From contig NC_026735.1 of NCBI RefSeq assembly GCF_000210295.1, forward strand, positions 73,749 through 137,748: a stretch of 64,000 nucleotides of DNA, given 5' to 3'. This DNA comes from Trypanosoma brucei gambiense DAL972. Its lineage: Eukaryota; Euglenozoa; Kinetoplastea; Trypanosomatida; Trypanosomatidae. Numbering within the stretch: position 1 is the stretch's first letter; the number at the start of each line of letters is the position of its first letter. Positions 42,485 to 52,326 of the stretch are shown here, piece after piece. A program made the position numbers and the translations under genes. Below the pieces are notes generated by a model that did not search any database, had not been told where the DNA came from, and worked only from the letters and a program-made list of their open reading frames with translations.

Positions 42485-43248
42485 GTATATATTACTATAT
42501 ATTTTGTTAAACTGCCGTGACGGTGTGGAAAAGACATGAAGGAGGACGGGAAGAGGGGGAAACTACTGATGCCTTATTGGTAGCGAATCGCCATTACAAA
42601 TTAGTGAATTTCACTCTCCTTCTTTCCCCAAGGTTCGATAATGGCGAAAGGAGAGAGTTCAAAAAAAAAAAAGTAATAAAATTAACTCAATACGCAATTT
42701 TCAGACCCACATGCATATGTATATAAATATACTTGTGTTTTTGCATTATGTATTCATCACTTTTATTTCGCAGCTGCAAATGGGGATGTGCAACCGCACC
42801 TGAGCTTGAGATGAAACCTCTAAACCAGTGGACCAATATTAATTAACTAAACGGCGGCATGTGATCCCGAGGGGAAGTGACAAAGGGGAGGAAGGATAGA
42901 GGAGGGAGAGAGAGAGAGGGAGGGAAAAACAACAACAAAACAAAACAAAACAAAACGAAACTAAGATAAAATCAAACATGACGAGGGAGAAGTGCGTGTA
43001 GAGGGCAATATTGCACTGAAAAATATGTTTCCCACCCCAACAGCCTTTGCCTTACTTCTCTTTTCTTTTTTTGTCGTTGCAAACACAGCAACAATCACAA
43101 AGTTGCAACTGGGAATCACTGCCTCTTCTCCATTTCCCTCTTCAATTAGTCATGGGAGAAGAGCATGCAGCAACGGCATGAATGTGTAAATAACTACCCA
43201 CCTTAAGCACCGAATATGCGATGGAGGAACTGCAGGGGCGATACACAT

Positions 43249-43282
<34 letters not shown>

Positions 43283-43661
43283 GTGCAATAGAAGGTGGGG
43301 GATTGTCATTACTTCTATGCTTTCCGCTTTCTCCATCTCCATTTCCATCTCCTCCATGCCTCTCTTCATTTTAATTTATTTCAGCTTAAATTCAATTCAC
43401 TCCCACCCCACACTTCGTACGCTACGTTCATACTTACCGTGACAACCCCTTCCCTCTTCCCAACCTCAGTTTTGTACTTCTTTTCCCCCAAAGGTCCACT
43501 CCACTACAGGTGACAAACCACTACCACTACCACATCACCAGCAGCAGCAACGACAACAACAAAAACGCCAAGCGCCACCATTTCCATTTCCATCTTCTCC
43601 ATTTTTCCTTTTCCTTTTCCCTTTTTTTTTTTAAAAAAAAACTAAATTTTTCAACGTCTGT
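41731..43661. other. intergenic UTR spacer
   Basis: About 1.9 kb of simple sequence: (AC)n/(AT)n at 42450-42486 and 43249-43280, (AAAAC)n near 42930-42958, and poly-T runs. Open frames here are short and low complexity. Confidence 0.7.
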
Positions 43662-44354
43662 TTAGCAGCAACCGCCTTCCCGCCAACCGGCCCCTTCGCC
43701 GTCTTTTTGTTGCTGCGAAGGCGTAAGAAGAAACGGGTCTCGTCGCTTACCCAACGGCACCGTTCCCTTCTCACAGATTTCCACTACGGGAATGGCCTCC
43801 GCCACCTTCCTAAAAAGTGATTTTACATTCGTCCCAGTTTTTGCACTGACTTCAACAAAAATAAGCCGGTTTTCATCCGCGCGTTTCTGCGCCTCATCTG
43901 CGCTTACTTCCCTTTTTTCCTGCACATCACATTTGTTTCCCACAAGCGCAATTATGACATCATCCCCTCGCGCCGCCCGGACCTCATCTATCCATTTGAA
44001 TGTACTGAGAAAAGAAGAACGAGATGTGATGTCGTACACCACAACGGTGGCTGCACTGTTTCGTATATAACTTGGAATGAGTGAACGAAACCGCTCCTGT
44101 CCAGCCGTATCCCACACATGCAGTCGTGTCGCCCGGTTATTTATATGCAACGTTTTGGAAAAGAAATCAATACCAATGGTTGCCTGATACTGTTGGTCAA
44201 ATGTATCATACATAAAGCGTGTAATGAGGCTCGTCTTCCCCACAGCCTGATCGCCGAGAAGAACAATTTTATGTTTAACCACCGGTGCGGTTTCAGCAGT
44301 GACGCCGTCCCCTCCCTTTTTTGTGGATGCAACTGGCGCTGAGTTTGTTTCCAT
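43662..44354 (-). CDS. RAB6: Rab6-like small GTPase
   Basis: 230 aa. All GTPase motifs are present: P-loop GDQAVGKTS (Lys and Ser for Mg/phosphate), switch I QATIGIDF with the conserved Thr, WDTAGQE, NKCD (guanine specificity) and SAK. The effector region [13 protein letters not shown] is the Rab6/Ypt6 signature. The C-terminus ends GGCC for double geranylgeranylation. Rab6 controls Golgi and endosome-to-Golgi transport. The N-terminal extension of about 25 residues and a Ser/Gln-rich tail are somewhat longer than usual. A trans-splice acceptor AG at 44373-44374 (minus), preceded by TGATTTCTTCAT, would give a 5' UTR of about 19 nt. Confidence 0.92.
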   Translation of the reverse strand: METNSAPVASTKKGGDGVTAETAPVVKHKIVLLGDQAVGKTSLITRFMYDTFDQQYQATIGIDFFSKTLHINNRATRLHVWDTAGQERFRSLIPSYIRNSAATVVVYDITSRSSFLSTFKWIDEVRAARGDDVIIALVGNKCDVQEKREVSADEAQKRADENRLIFVEVSAKTGTNVKSLFRKVAEAIPVVEICEKGTVPLGKRRDPFLLTPSQQQKDGEGAGWREGGCC

Positions 44355-45389
44355 TCGATTCCTTTAAATTGCCTATGAAGAAATCACACACACACACCCC
44401 ACTTGTTGCTGTTGCACAAAGTCGCTAACTTTTTCCTTTTTCCTTTTTTATTTTTTACCTTTATTTATTTATTTCTTTTTATCTTTTTTTTTGTTGTTCT
44501 ATTCTACTCTATTCTGCTTTTTTCTTTCCTCTTAGCGTATATATATATATATATATTGAAATTATATATTCAACAATCGATACAACAAACAAACAAACAA
44601 CAATTAAATATAAGTAAATATTTTTATTTATATTTCTCGACGGTACCGATATGTGTATATGTATGTTCTTTTTTTTTTAAAAAAAGAATATTATTTTCCC
44701 CCTTTTCAACCCCCCCAAATATTAGCAAGGGTAATAAACACAACAACAAAACACTAATAAAAATAAAACTTTTCTGCCGCTTGTACTAAATGGTGGCTAC
44801 CAACACGTTTCAACAGCCAACTCGCTTACACACACACACACACACACACACAAAAGAAAAGGAAAAAAAAGGAAAATACAAACGAATTTGTGTAAATAAT
44901 AAGATGAGGGAAAAGAATATATAGTAAAATATGCATATATATATATATATATATTTATTTATTTATTTATAGGTATGAATGTATATTCTTATTTATTTTT
45001 AAATGTAAATGAAATACTCCCACTCCCGCTTGCACTTTGTTTTGTGTAATTCTTTTTATTTTATTGTTTTATTTTGCGGTGAACCGATGATTGCTGCAAG
45101 TACATTTCATTACTGTTGTGAAATAATACAAACAAAATGTACCCAAATAAACATGTTTTTTTTTTTTTTGCAAAATAAGTATTCATGTGAGTTTAAAAGG
45201 ACGACACGGTACTTGAATTAATTTACTCACGCATTTCCATTAACTGAGCGCCATCCACTTGCCTCCTCCCCCTCCCCCCCCCAATAAAACAACAACAAGA
45301 AAATAATAACAATAACAATAATATAAAATTGGGGGATGGGGGAAAAAACATAAATAAATAAATAAATAAAGACACGCAAACATTTCCGT
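44355..45389. other. intergenic spacer
   Basis: Simple repeats: (AC)n at 44830-44852, (AT)n at 44537-44558 and 44936-44955, and (TTTA)n. No coding signal. Confidence 0.7.
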
Positions 45390-45716
45390 TTACTTCCCCT
45401 GCGCATCTGCGCGTCTCATGGCGTCTTGTTGTTGCCAATTCTCCACATTTTCACGGAATTCCACAACAAATTCATCAAAATCATGCCGCCTCGCGTCTTT
45501 ATTTGCCATGACGGATTCATATAAGTGTGTTTTACACGCAAATATTTCCACAATGGAACCCAATGCAAAACCCAATGCAAAAATACCCGACATTCGAATC
45601 GGATACGGTAATGTGCGATAATATCGAATAAAACGTAAACTTCGCGTCCCATCACGGAGAAATGGATCGCCTTTACGTTTTGTTGCGCGTGCCATCACAT
45701 TTTCAACATATGACAT
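45390..45716 (-). CDS. small conserved-type membrane protein
   Basis: 108 aa. A basic N-terminus (RATKRKGDPF, then RFIRYYRTLPYPIRM) leads into one hydrophobic helix at about 42-60 (IFALGFALGSIVEIF), then a hydrophilic helical C-terminus (FDEFVVEFRENVENW). The positive-then-hydrophobic arrangement suits a single-pass mitochondrial inner-membrane protein, but that is inference. I do not recognise a family. A second Met at codon 8 could be the start. It is kept as a real gene because it sits alone on the coding strand with good composition and surrounding spacer. Confidence 0.75.
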   Translation of the reverse strand: MSYVENVMARATKRKGDPFLRDGTRSLRFIRYYRTLPYPIRMSGIFALGFALGSIVEIFACKTHLYESVMANKDARRHDFDEFVVEFRENVENWQQQDAMRRADAQGK

Positions 45717-47987
45717 GACACGTCTTTGCCTCTACTACTGTTAATATTATTATTATTATTATTATTACTGGTAACTTTTGTGAAGTCGTTAAAATGTTGT
45801 TGTTTTATATATTATTCTCTACACTACTTCTTTTTTTTTTTTTTTGGGAAAATGGCTGACGCCAACAACTAAATTTTAGTTGACAACACGTCGCCCAGAG
45901 TTCTCAGCTAGTGGAACATTAAAATGACAAACAAACAAATAAATAAATAATTAATTAATTAATGAAATAGAGAATGAAAAGAAAAAAAAAACACATTTCA
46001 AATTTCTAAATGACATTATATTGCAGATAAAAAGTCACAAATATAAACACATTTCGCATTTATTTATTTATTTACAGGTGTTTAAATGGTGTTGTTGACG
46101 CAAGTTAATGGTACCCATTCGTGCATGATGATACAAAAAGAAAAAAAAAAAAGAACCTGTGTTTGTGTTTGTGTGAATACGTTTGTGTTTTGTTTTTGTG
46201 GTGTGTTGCTCAAATACATTACGGTATTGCAAAAAAAAACAAACAAACAAACAACAACAAAACAAACAACAACACAAACTCACATTCACTCAAATACGGA
46301 ACGAATAGCGTACAAAGAGAAAAAAAAAAGAAAGAAAAGAAAAGAAAAAAGATGATAGAGAAAACTAAAGGAAAAAAAAGGGGTGGTGAAGGAGTGAATG
46401 AATGAAATAAAGTGAAAAGAAATCGGAAAGGGAATTTATTGTCATCATTACCTCAACAGTAACAGTAACAACAATAGCAATAATAATAATAATAATAGTT
46501 GTTGTTGTTGTTGCTTTATTTCCTTTCCTAAAGGATGGGAAAAAACACAAGACGGAAACAAAACAGCCCCTTGCCAGGAAAAAAGAAAAAAGAAAAAGAA
46601 AAAGATGTATAAATTAAGGTTTAACTCGTGAAATGAAACGTATGATCAATGCGTGGCTACACATACATACAAATATGTATAAATATGTGTAAATATATAA
46701 ATGTGTGCAAGAATGTGCATTGATTTTAAGTTTCCTTCACTTCTTCCTTATTTTTTTCTCTTTTCTCCTTTTTTGTTTCTTTTTAATTCGTGGCAACCAA
46801 CATGTTTGCGTCGCATAAAATTTCTTTTTTCTTTTTTTTTTTTGCGCACAAATGTGTGGTGGAGGTTGAGGGAGCCAAAAAAGAAAGAAACAAAACTAAA
46901 GAAATTCCCGCAGCAACACACCAGCAAAGAAGTGCGAAACGCAACTAAAATAATAACAATAATAGTGGTAAAAAAAAAACAACAAGAAAACAAACGAAAA
47001 AAAAAACGAGGGGGTGAATGTATGAGGATAAGTGTGTGTGTGTGTGTGGGGGGGGGGGGGGGGCTCGGCTGTTTCTTCAAGGAAAAACTTTTTTCTCTTT
47101 GTATTTTTTAATTTTTTTTATTTACGTTGAAGCAAATCATTGACTTCATCAAAGTCTTCTTTTTTTTTTTTTGGTTGCTCTTTTTTTTTTTTTTAAAATT
47201 TGCTCCCTTTCTCCATCCCTTTCTTCTTTTTCTTATTTCACCTGTTGTTTCTTCACCTTTCAGCATCCATCACTTTTTCCCCCTAACCTTCCTGCTTCTC
47301 AGTACTAATAGTAATTATTATTATTATTAATAATAATAATCATCATCAGTCAATTTCCCTTCTGCGCTGCATGAACATACGCATGTTTGGAGCCTAACAT
47401 CCGCTACGGTACATATATAAATATATTTATATATGTATATATTTCCCCTTTTTCTTCTTTTTTCTTCTTGTAATCTCTTCTTTCTTTTTTTTTTTGTACT
47501 CTTTTTAATAGATACATGCACACACAGGTACGCGGACACAAAATTACGCAAACACGGACACAAAAAAAAAAAAACACGCATACATACGCACAATCACCAG
47601 CGCCACATGTATCCGTGTGCGCATCTTCCGTTACAATTATAAATACATCTGTACATCAATTTTTTTTTTCTTCTTTATACACTCACTTACACTCACACTT
47701 ACAGACACAGGCGCACAAACGCGTGTGTCTGTTTTGCATCACTAAAGCAGCGGGCAAAAGGAAAAGAGAGTGCCATTCCTAACCTAACCTAACCTAACCT
47801 AACCTAACTACTTACTTTCTTTCTTTTTTCTTTTTTCTTTTCCTTTCCTTTCCTTTTGCCTCTTTTGCTTTTGTTTTCATTTTTTTTTTTTACACATTTT
47901 ACTGAGCTCCAATAAATCCTTCCTTCACCTTTCCTTCCCATTCTACATTCGTCTACGGTATGGGAAGATGAAGGAAGTCGAATGAGT
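45717..47987. other. long simple-sequence spacer
   Basis: About 2.3 kb without a credible gene. Holds (TTA)n near 45745-45766, (TAAT)n at 45930-45962, (AAC)n near 46245-46275, poly-G at 47046-47063, (TTA/AAT)n at 47315-47345 and a (CCTAA)n tract at 47778-47809. Confidence 0.7.
47778..47809 (+). repeat. (CCTAA)n pentamer tract, about six copies
   Basis: Six consecutive CCTAA units then CTA. It differs from the trypanosome telomere hexamer (CCCTAA) by one C per unit, so it is not a telomere relic in the strict sense. Confidence 0.95.
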
Positions 47988-48977
47988 TTAAATGTATTGC
48001 TCCAAATGCTCATACAAGTTTTTGCGGCATCTTTCAATAAGATTCTCAAACACCGCATCCGGTACATACGTGGAAGAGGAACGGTATTCATATACCGCCG
48101 TGTCAAAAGCTGTCAAGGAGCCGTTGTCATTTGCTTCAATGATTTTACGGACCAGTCTGTTTTCCTTCCCGTGCTGAAAATCCCGTTCCTCCTCCTGTAG
48201 AGCATGAAACCGCTTACGTGCGTAGTATAGGGAGTCGAAGTAACGGTCATTGTCACCAAATCCTTCAGCCAACATACATAAGAGTGAAAGGAAGAATTGT
48301 CGAGTCTTTGGCCGACCACGCGGGGCATATGCCGTTTCTTCAACGAACAGTTTTGATGCCTCCGTGTATTTCTTTAGCTCTACCGTCAAGGTGGTGATGC
48401 GCTCCATGCAGCCACGGCTAAAGGAGGACATAAAACTCCTGTTGCCGTAAAGTTCAATGGCTTCCCTGTACAACTCAATCGCCCGTTCGGGTTCACCAAG
48501 GCGATCCTCCAGTAGAAGTGCCGAATCACGCTTGCAGCGGGCGGCTTGAAAGAAGAATCCCCCTTTCTTTAGAGTCTCGGAAATCTTTTGCATTAAGTTC
48601 ACAGCCAGAAGAGGTTCCACCAACTGCATGTTCTCCACAGCCAGTGAGAGGGCAGTGGTTGTTTCTTCCTCGTCTTTGAAAGCCCGCGTGATGATACTCG
48701 CGTGAAAGAAGGCACGTGCCGCTTCAGCGGGGTGACCACAACTTGCGAAGAGTCCACCCGCCTCATTGAAAGCTTCACAGGCACCCAACCAATCCTCGCA
48801 TTTCGAAAGCCCCCGCGACACATCCGTTTTAGCTTTTTCAAATATCTTTTCTGCCTCCTGCAGGCGCCCCCGAATATATTCCTCATCAAATCTGTTGGGT
48901 ACCACACGTGCGTTGCTGGAAGGACAGCGGACAAGTTCCAGCGCGTCTGTGCATTCTACGGCTTCCTCCGATGTCAT
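47988..48977 (-). CDS. SNAP-family protein (alpha/gamma-SNAP type)
   Basis: 329 aa of stacked TPR-like helices. The sequence follows the SNAP pattern: WLGACEAFNEAGGLFASCG, AARAFFHAS, a central FFFQAARCKRDSALLLEDRLGE then ERAIELYREAIELY, and a C-terminal helical domain ending LYEHLEQYI. SNAPs bind assembled SNARE complexes and recruit the ATPase NSF, which recycles SNAREs after membrane fusion; the protein is cytosolic and peripheral. Length fits (alpha-SNAP is near 295, gamma near 312). Alpha versus gamma cannot be decided by eye. ATG at 48977 is first in frame. It is unrelated in function to its neighbours. Confidence 0.85.
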   Translation of the reverse strand: MTSEEAVECTDALELVRCPSSNARVVPNRFDEEYIRGRLQEAEKIFEKAKTDVSRGLSKCEDWLGACEAFNEAGGLFASCGHPAEAARAFFHASIITRAFKDEEETTTALSLAVENMQLVEPLLAVNLMQKISETLKKGGFFFQAARCKRDSALLLEDRLGEPERAIELYREAIELYGNRSFMSSFSRGCMERITTLTVELKKYTEASKLFVEETAYAPRGRPKTRQFFLSLLCMLAEGFGDNDRYFDSLYYARKRFHALQEEERDFQHGKENRLVRKIIEANDNGSLTAFDTAVYEYRSSSTYVPDAVFENLIERCRKNLYEHLEQYI

Positions 48978-50015
48978 TAATTGATTCTTTGTTGTTGTTA
49001 CGGTTGCTCTGTCTTTTTGTCTTTCCTTTGGGTGTTTTTGTGTTCACAAAATTTGCGTGTTTGATATATAAATATATATTTCTGACTACTTCCCTCCGCT
49101 GCTACCACCTCCTCTTGACTGGTTCCCTTCAGCTGTAGTTACCTCAGGAAATTAAACCTTCAGTTCACTTTCAGGGAGAGCTCTAATGTATATATGCGTG
49201 TAAAAATATACACACCAAGTATTCCTATGGCTTGTGAAAGTAAGCGTACGAGCTTCGGGAGCGAGAGCGAGAGTAAAAAAGCAGGAAAAAAGGAAAGAAA
49301 AAAAAGAGCGAGGACAGGGAAAATGAGTAGAAATACAACGCTAAACTGAAAGTGTGAATGTCAGTGCCAAAAAAACCGATAAGAGGTAAGAGCACGAGAC
49401 GGTGAAGGACAGTAGAGAACAATATAGACTGAGGTGTTCAGCACAAAACCTCACGATTTGACTTCAACTCGCAGAGTCCGTTCTCGGAAACCAACACGAA
49501 ACCCATGCTTTCTGCTTCTTCATTCTCCTTTTCCCCTCCTCCATCTTTTTGAACGTCTGGCGCCTTATTAATTACTCCGCACGCATTACCGCAAGCACAG
49601 ACACATTTATATATAAATGTGTGTTTGTGTTTAAGTTCGTGTGGTCGTTAAACTGTGTGTGTGTGTGTGTGTGTGTGTGGAGGGGGGAGAAACCGCAACT
49701 CGCCCCCGCGCACGACCTTCTCACTTCATTAATTCCACTGAATTCCCACAGTGGTGCAACCGTTTCACCTTTTTTTTTTTTTTGGCGCACCAATGGCTAA
49801 AATTCGCACGCGTTACGTCCTTTCGCTTTCCTCCTTTTCATATCACCAATGTGATGGCCAACGCCTTTTAGGATGCGTCCGCACGGCTTCACAGCCCAAT
49901 AAGCACGAATGGCGAGTAGGAAACCCATTACGTATTCGTATAAATACGTGTGTCCAGATGTACACCGCTCGATTAACCAACCGAAACCTCGTTCAAAACT
50001 CACTCACTCACTTAC
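48978..50015. other. intergenic spacer
   Basis: About 1 kb with a (GT)n tract at 49654-49679 and poly-T runs. Nothing coding. Confidence 0.7.
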
Positions 50016-50786
50016 TCATTCTAGGGCCATGCTGCAGTTCCTAAAAAAGACAAAAAGAGTTTCTGCTGCTTTTGCTGCAAGCGCGAACATTCGTGACAGA
50101 TCCTTTGGTGTGATGGGCCGACTATATGCGGAGGACCGCGGTCGCGCCTGAACCCTACTTGCCAAAACGGCCTCACCGCCGGTATTTGTCAGTACAAATG
50201 TTGCCGAGGCATAACTTCGCACCTCATCAGTCGACTCCTCAACTGCCGTCGGGTCCAAAAAAATCTCCGGTTCGCCTTCATTTCCTGACGCCTCCGGATT
50301 ACACATAAGAAGACTAACCGCCGCAATGGTTGAACGACATGGCACTCCGGCATCGAGTAGTGCACACATAATTGCATTGGACGCCACAGCGAAAAGCGCG
50401 CCATCGTCCATCAAAACCGTAACGTGAGCCTCCAGAACGCATCGGGGGAAGCGGTCCAAACAAACGATGGCCTCCACGAGGGAAGCGAGAAATTGTTTTA
50501 ACTCACCATCCTCACACCGTTCCCGCTCCCTTCGCTCCATCATAATGAGGCGACCCGTGCCACCTTCCTGTGGAATACGAGCAGCGCGGTTGACGTGGAT
50601 GCATGTGGTGCAACGACGGTAATTTTCCTGCCGTGCTGCCGTGGGTCCATTAATTGCAACAGTGACAGCCGTAAGACCTTGTGAATACCACGCCGAACCG
50701 TCAAACTGACTGAGGTCAGAAGTGCGGAGTTCCTTTCCACGCATTTCACGCGCTGTGCGACCATCGCGCCTCGATATTGTTGCCAT
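50016..50786 (-). CDS. RRP41B: RNase PH-like exosome core subunit
   Basis: 256 aa from the Met at 50786. The open frame extends to 50933, but the extra residues form a hydrophobic stretch (GVIIIILLF) that makes no sense for an exosome protein and is probably 5' UTR. RNase PH fold motifs: RRDGRTAREMRGKELR, FDGSAWYSQGLTAVTVAINGP, then the second half with VLEAHVTVLMDDGALFAVASNAI and ALLDAGVPC. The catalytic arginines and aspartates of bacterial RNase PH are not evident, as expected for eukaryotic ring subunits, which are structural. The nuclear/cytosolic exosome degrades and trims RNA 3' to 5'. The symbol is chosen from memory of T. brucei gene order beside DAC3; another RNase PH-like subunit is the alternative. 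Confidence 0.8.
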   Translation of the reverse strand: MATISRRDGRTAREMRGKELRTSDLSQFDGSAWYSQGLTAVTVAINGPTAARQENYRRCTTCIHVNRAARIPQEGGTGRLIMMERRERERCEDGELKQFLASLVEAIVCLDRFPRCVLEAHVTVLMDDGALFAVASNAIMCALLDAGVPCRSTIAAVSLLMCNPEASGNEGEPEIFLDPTAVEESTDEVRSYASATFVLTNTGGEAVLASRVQARPRSSAYSRPITPKDLSRMFALAAKAAETLFVFFRNCSMALE

Positions 50787-51812
50787 GAGAGTCACACTGA
50801 TATGGGGATTAGCAACGTGTGGAAACAACAAAATAATAATAATCACCCCCGCAAGAGAGAGCCCCAGAGGGCTAAGAGGCTTTGATGTTGTTTTTGTTTT
50901 TATTCTAGTCTTGTTTTTAGAAGCACTTGACACGCCCCTTATGTGTATGAAAATAAGGGACGCCCCTGCCTTATGAGGGGTCAGTCACTTAATGTTGGCA
51001 GTTATACTCCAGGAGTGAAGATAACATACAAATAAATACACACACACACAATATATATATATATATATATATATATGTTATACATGTATGTGCATGATTA
51101 AATGAAAATGAGATGAAAAGAGGAGGAGAAGTGGAGGTAAAAAGAATATTAAAACAACGCTTCACAAACACTAATTTACGCTTTGAGCCGCACAGAAAAA
51201 TAGTAATAATATTAAATAGTTGTTGCGACATGAAAAGCGAAGCAGGAAATACAATAATGATAGACGCTTACACATCACTTTTTAACCCCTTTTCCTCTCT
51301 TAACGCATGGAGGCGTGTGGCGACGAAAGAAAGAAAGGGAGGGGAGGAAAAACCCACGAACAAATATTACCTTCCCTCCTTCATCCAAAACAACAACACG
51401 AAGCCCTGAAAATGGAGAACAATAATAATAATAATAATAATAATGACACAACACCGCCCCGATTTTTACGATTCATGCAACCGCAAAGACACTAATAACA
51501 TTCTGCCTGCAGAGGTTGAAAAAAATGATAGAGGCCATATTTACGCTGGAGGAACCGTGGAAGTTGAAACCAAACAACGGAAAGGGAATTTGGGTACCGC
51601 AGCAGATAAGTTATTTTCAAATATGAAGGGGTGCTGGGAAAAGTAAAACGACAACAACAACAAAAGTGGATGGATTCGAAGTGAACAAACCCGACTATGA
51701 CCCTGCCCGGGATCTGCACGTGTAACGCAGCTCGCCTCCCTCTTTTATTTATTTATTTTTTGACTTTGCACCGCCCGCACCCAGCAATCATTTGCAGCGT
51801 TTAAAGAATGTC

Positions 51813-51844
<32 letters not shown>

Positions 51845-52326
51845 CACACGCAGACACAACTTCTTTAACCACACCACTCCCATATAAAGTAAGCTTACTC
51901 ATATTTACTCCCTCCGTCAGCCTCGCAAACACAAGTCGATGTCTCAGTTCTATTTTTCCGGCTGTAATGCGGCCCCTTTTCAAACGAACAAATGAACGGC
52001 GACACCAAAGGACAAAAAGTTTCCGAAATCATTTCCCCAGTCCGGAGCGCGCCCTCATTTCATCCATTTCATCGCATAGCCAACCCCATTCATTCATTCA
52101 CTCATTCATTCATTGATTCACCTTCAGCCCATACAAATCATCTGCCGAGGTTTCCCAACATTTATTCATTATGTTTTGCGGCTTGTATCATCTCCCTTTT
52201 GAAATTCACCGCCCCATTTTCGTCCATCACGTGTTTGTTTGCCTTTGCATTCGTTTGTACACCTGCTTCTAAACCTCCTTTCCTTTTTTTTTTCGTCACC
52301 TTCAATTCCCGCCGAGGTAATTTCCC
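50787..52326. other. intergenic spacer
   Basis: About 1.5 kb. Contains (AT)n at 51050-51077, (AAT)n at 51421-51443, (CA)n at 51812-51838 and (TTCA)n at 52090-52118. Short frames are low complexity. Confidence 0.7.

Noticed and set aside
47778..47809. Telomere relic
   Set aside because: Units are CCTAA, not the trypanosome CCCTAA, and no subtelomeric features adjoin.
50787..50933. N-terminal hydrophobic extension of the exosome subunit as a signal anchor
   Set aside because: RNase PH-fold subunits start near the RRDGR motif, just after the internal Met at 50786; the extension is more likely 5' UTR.
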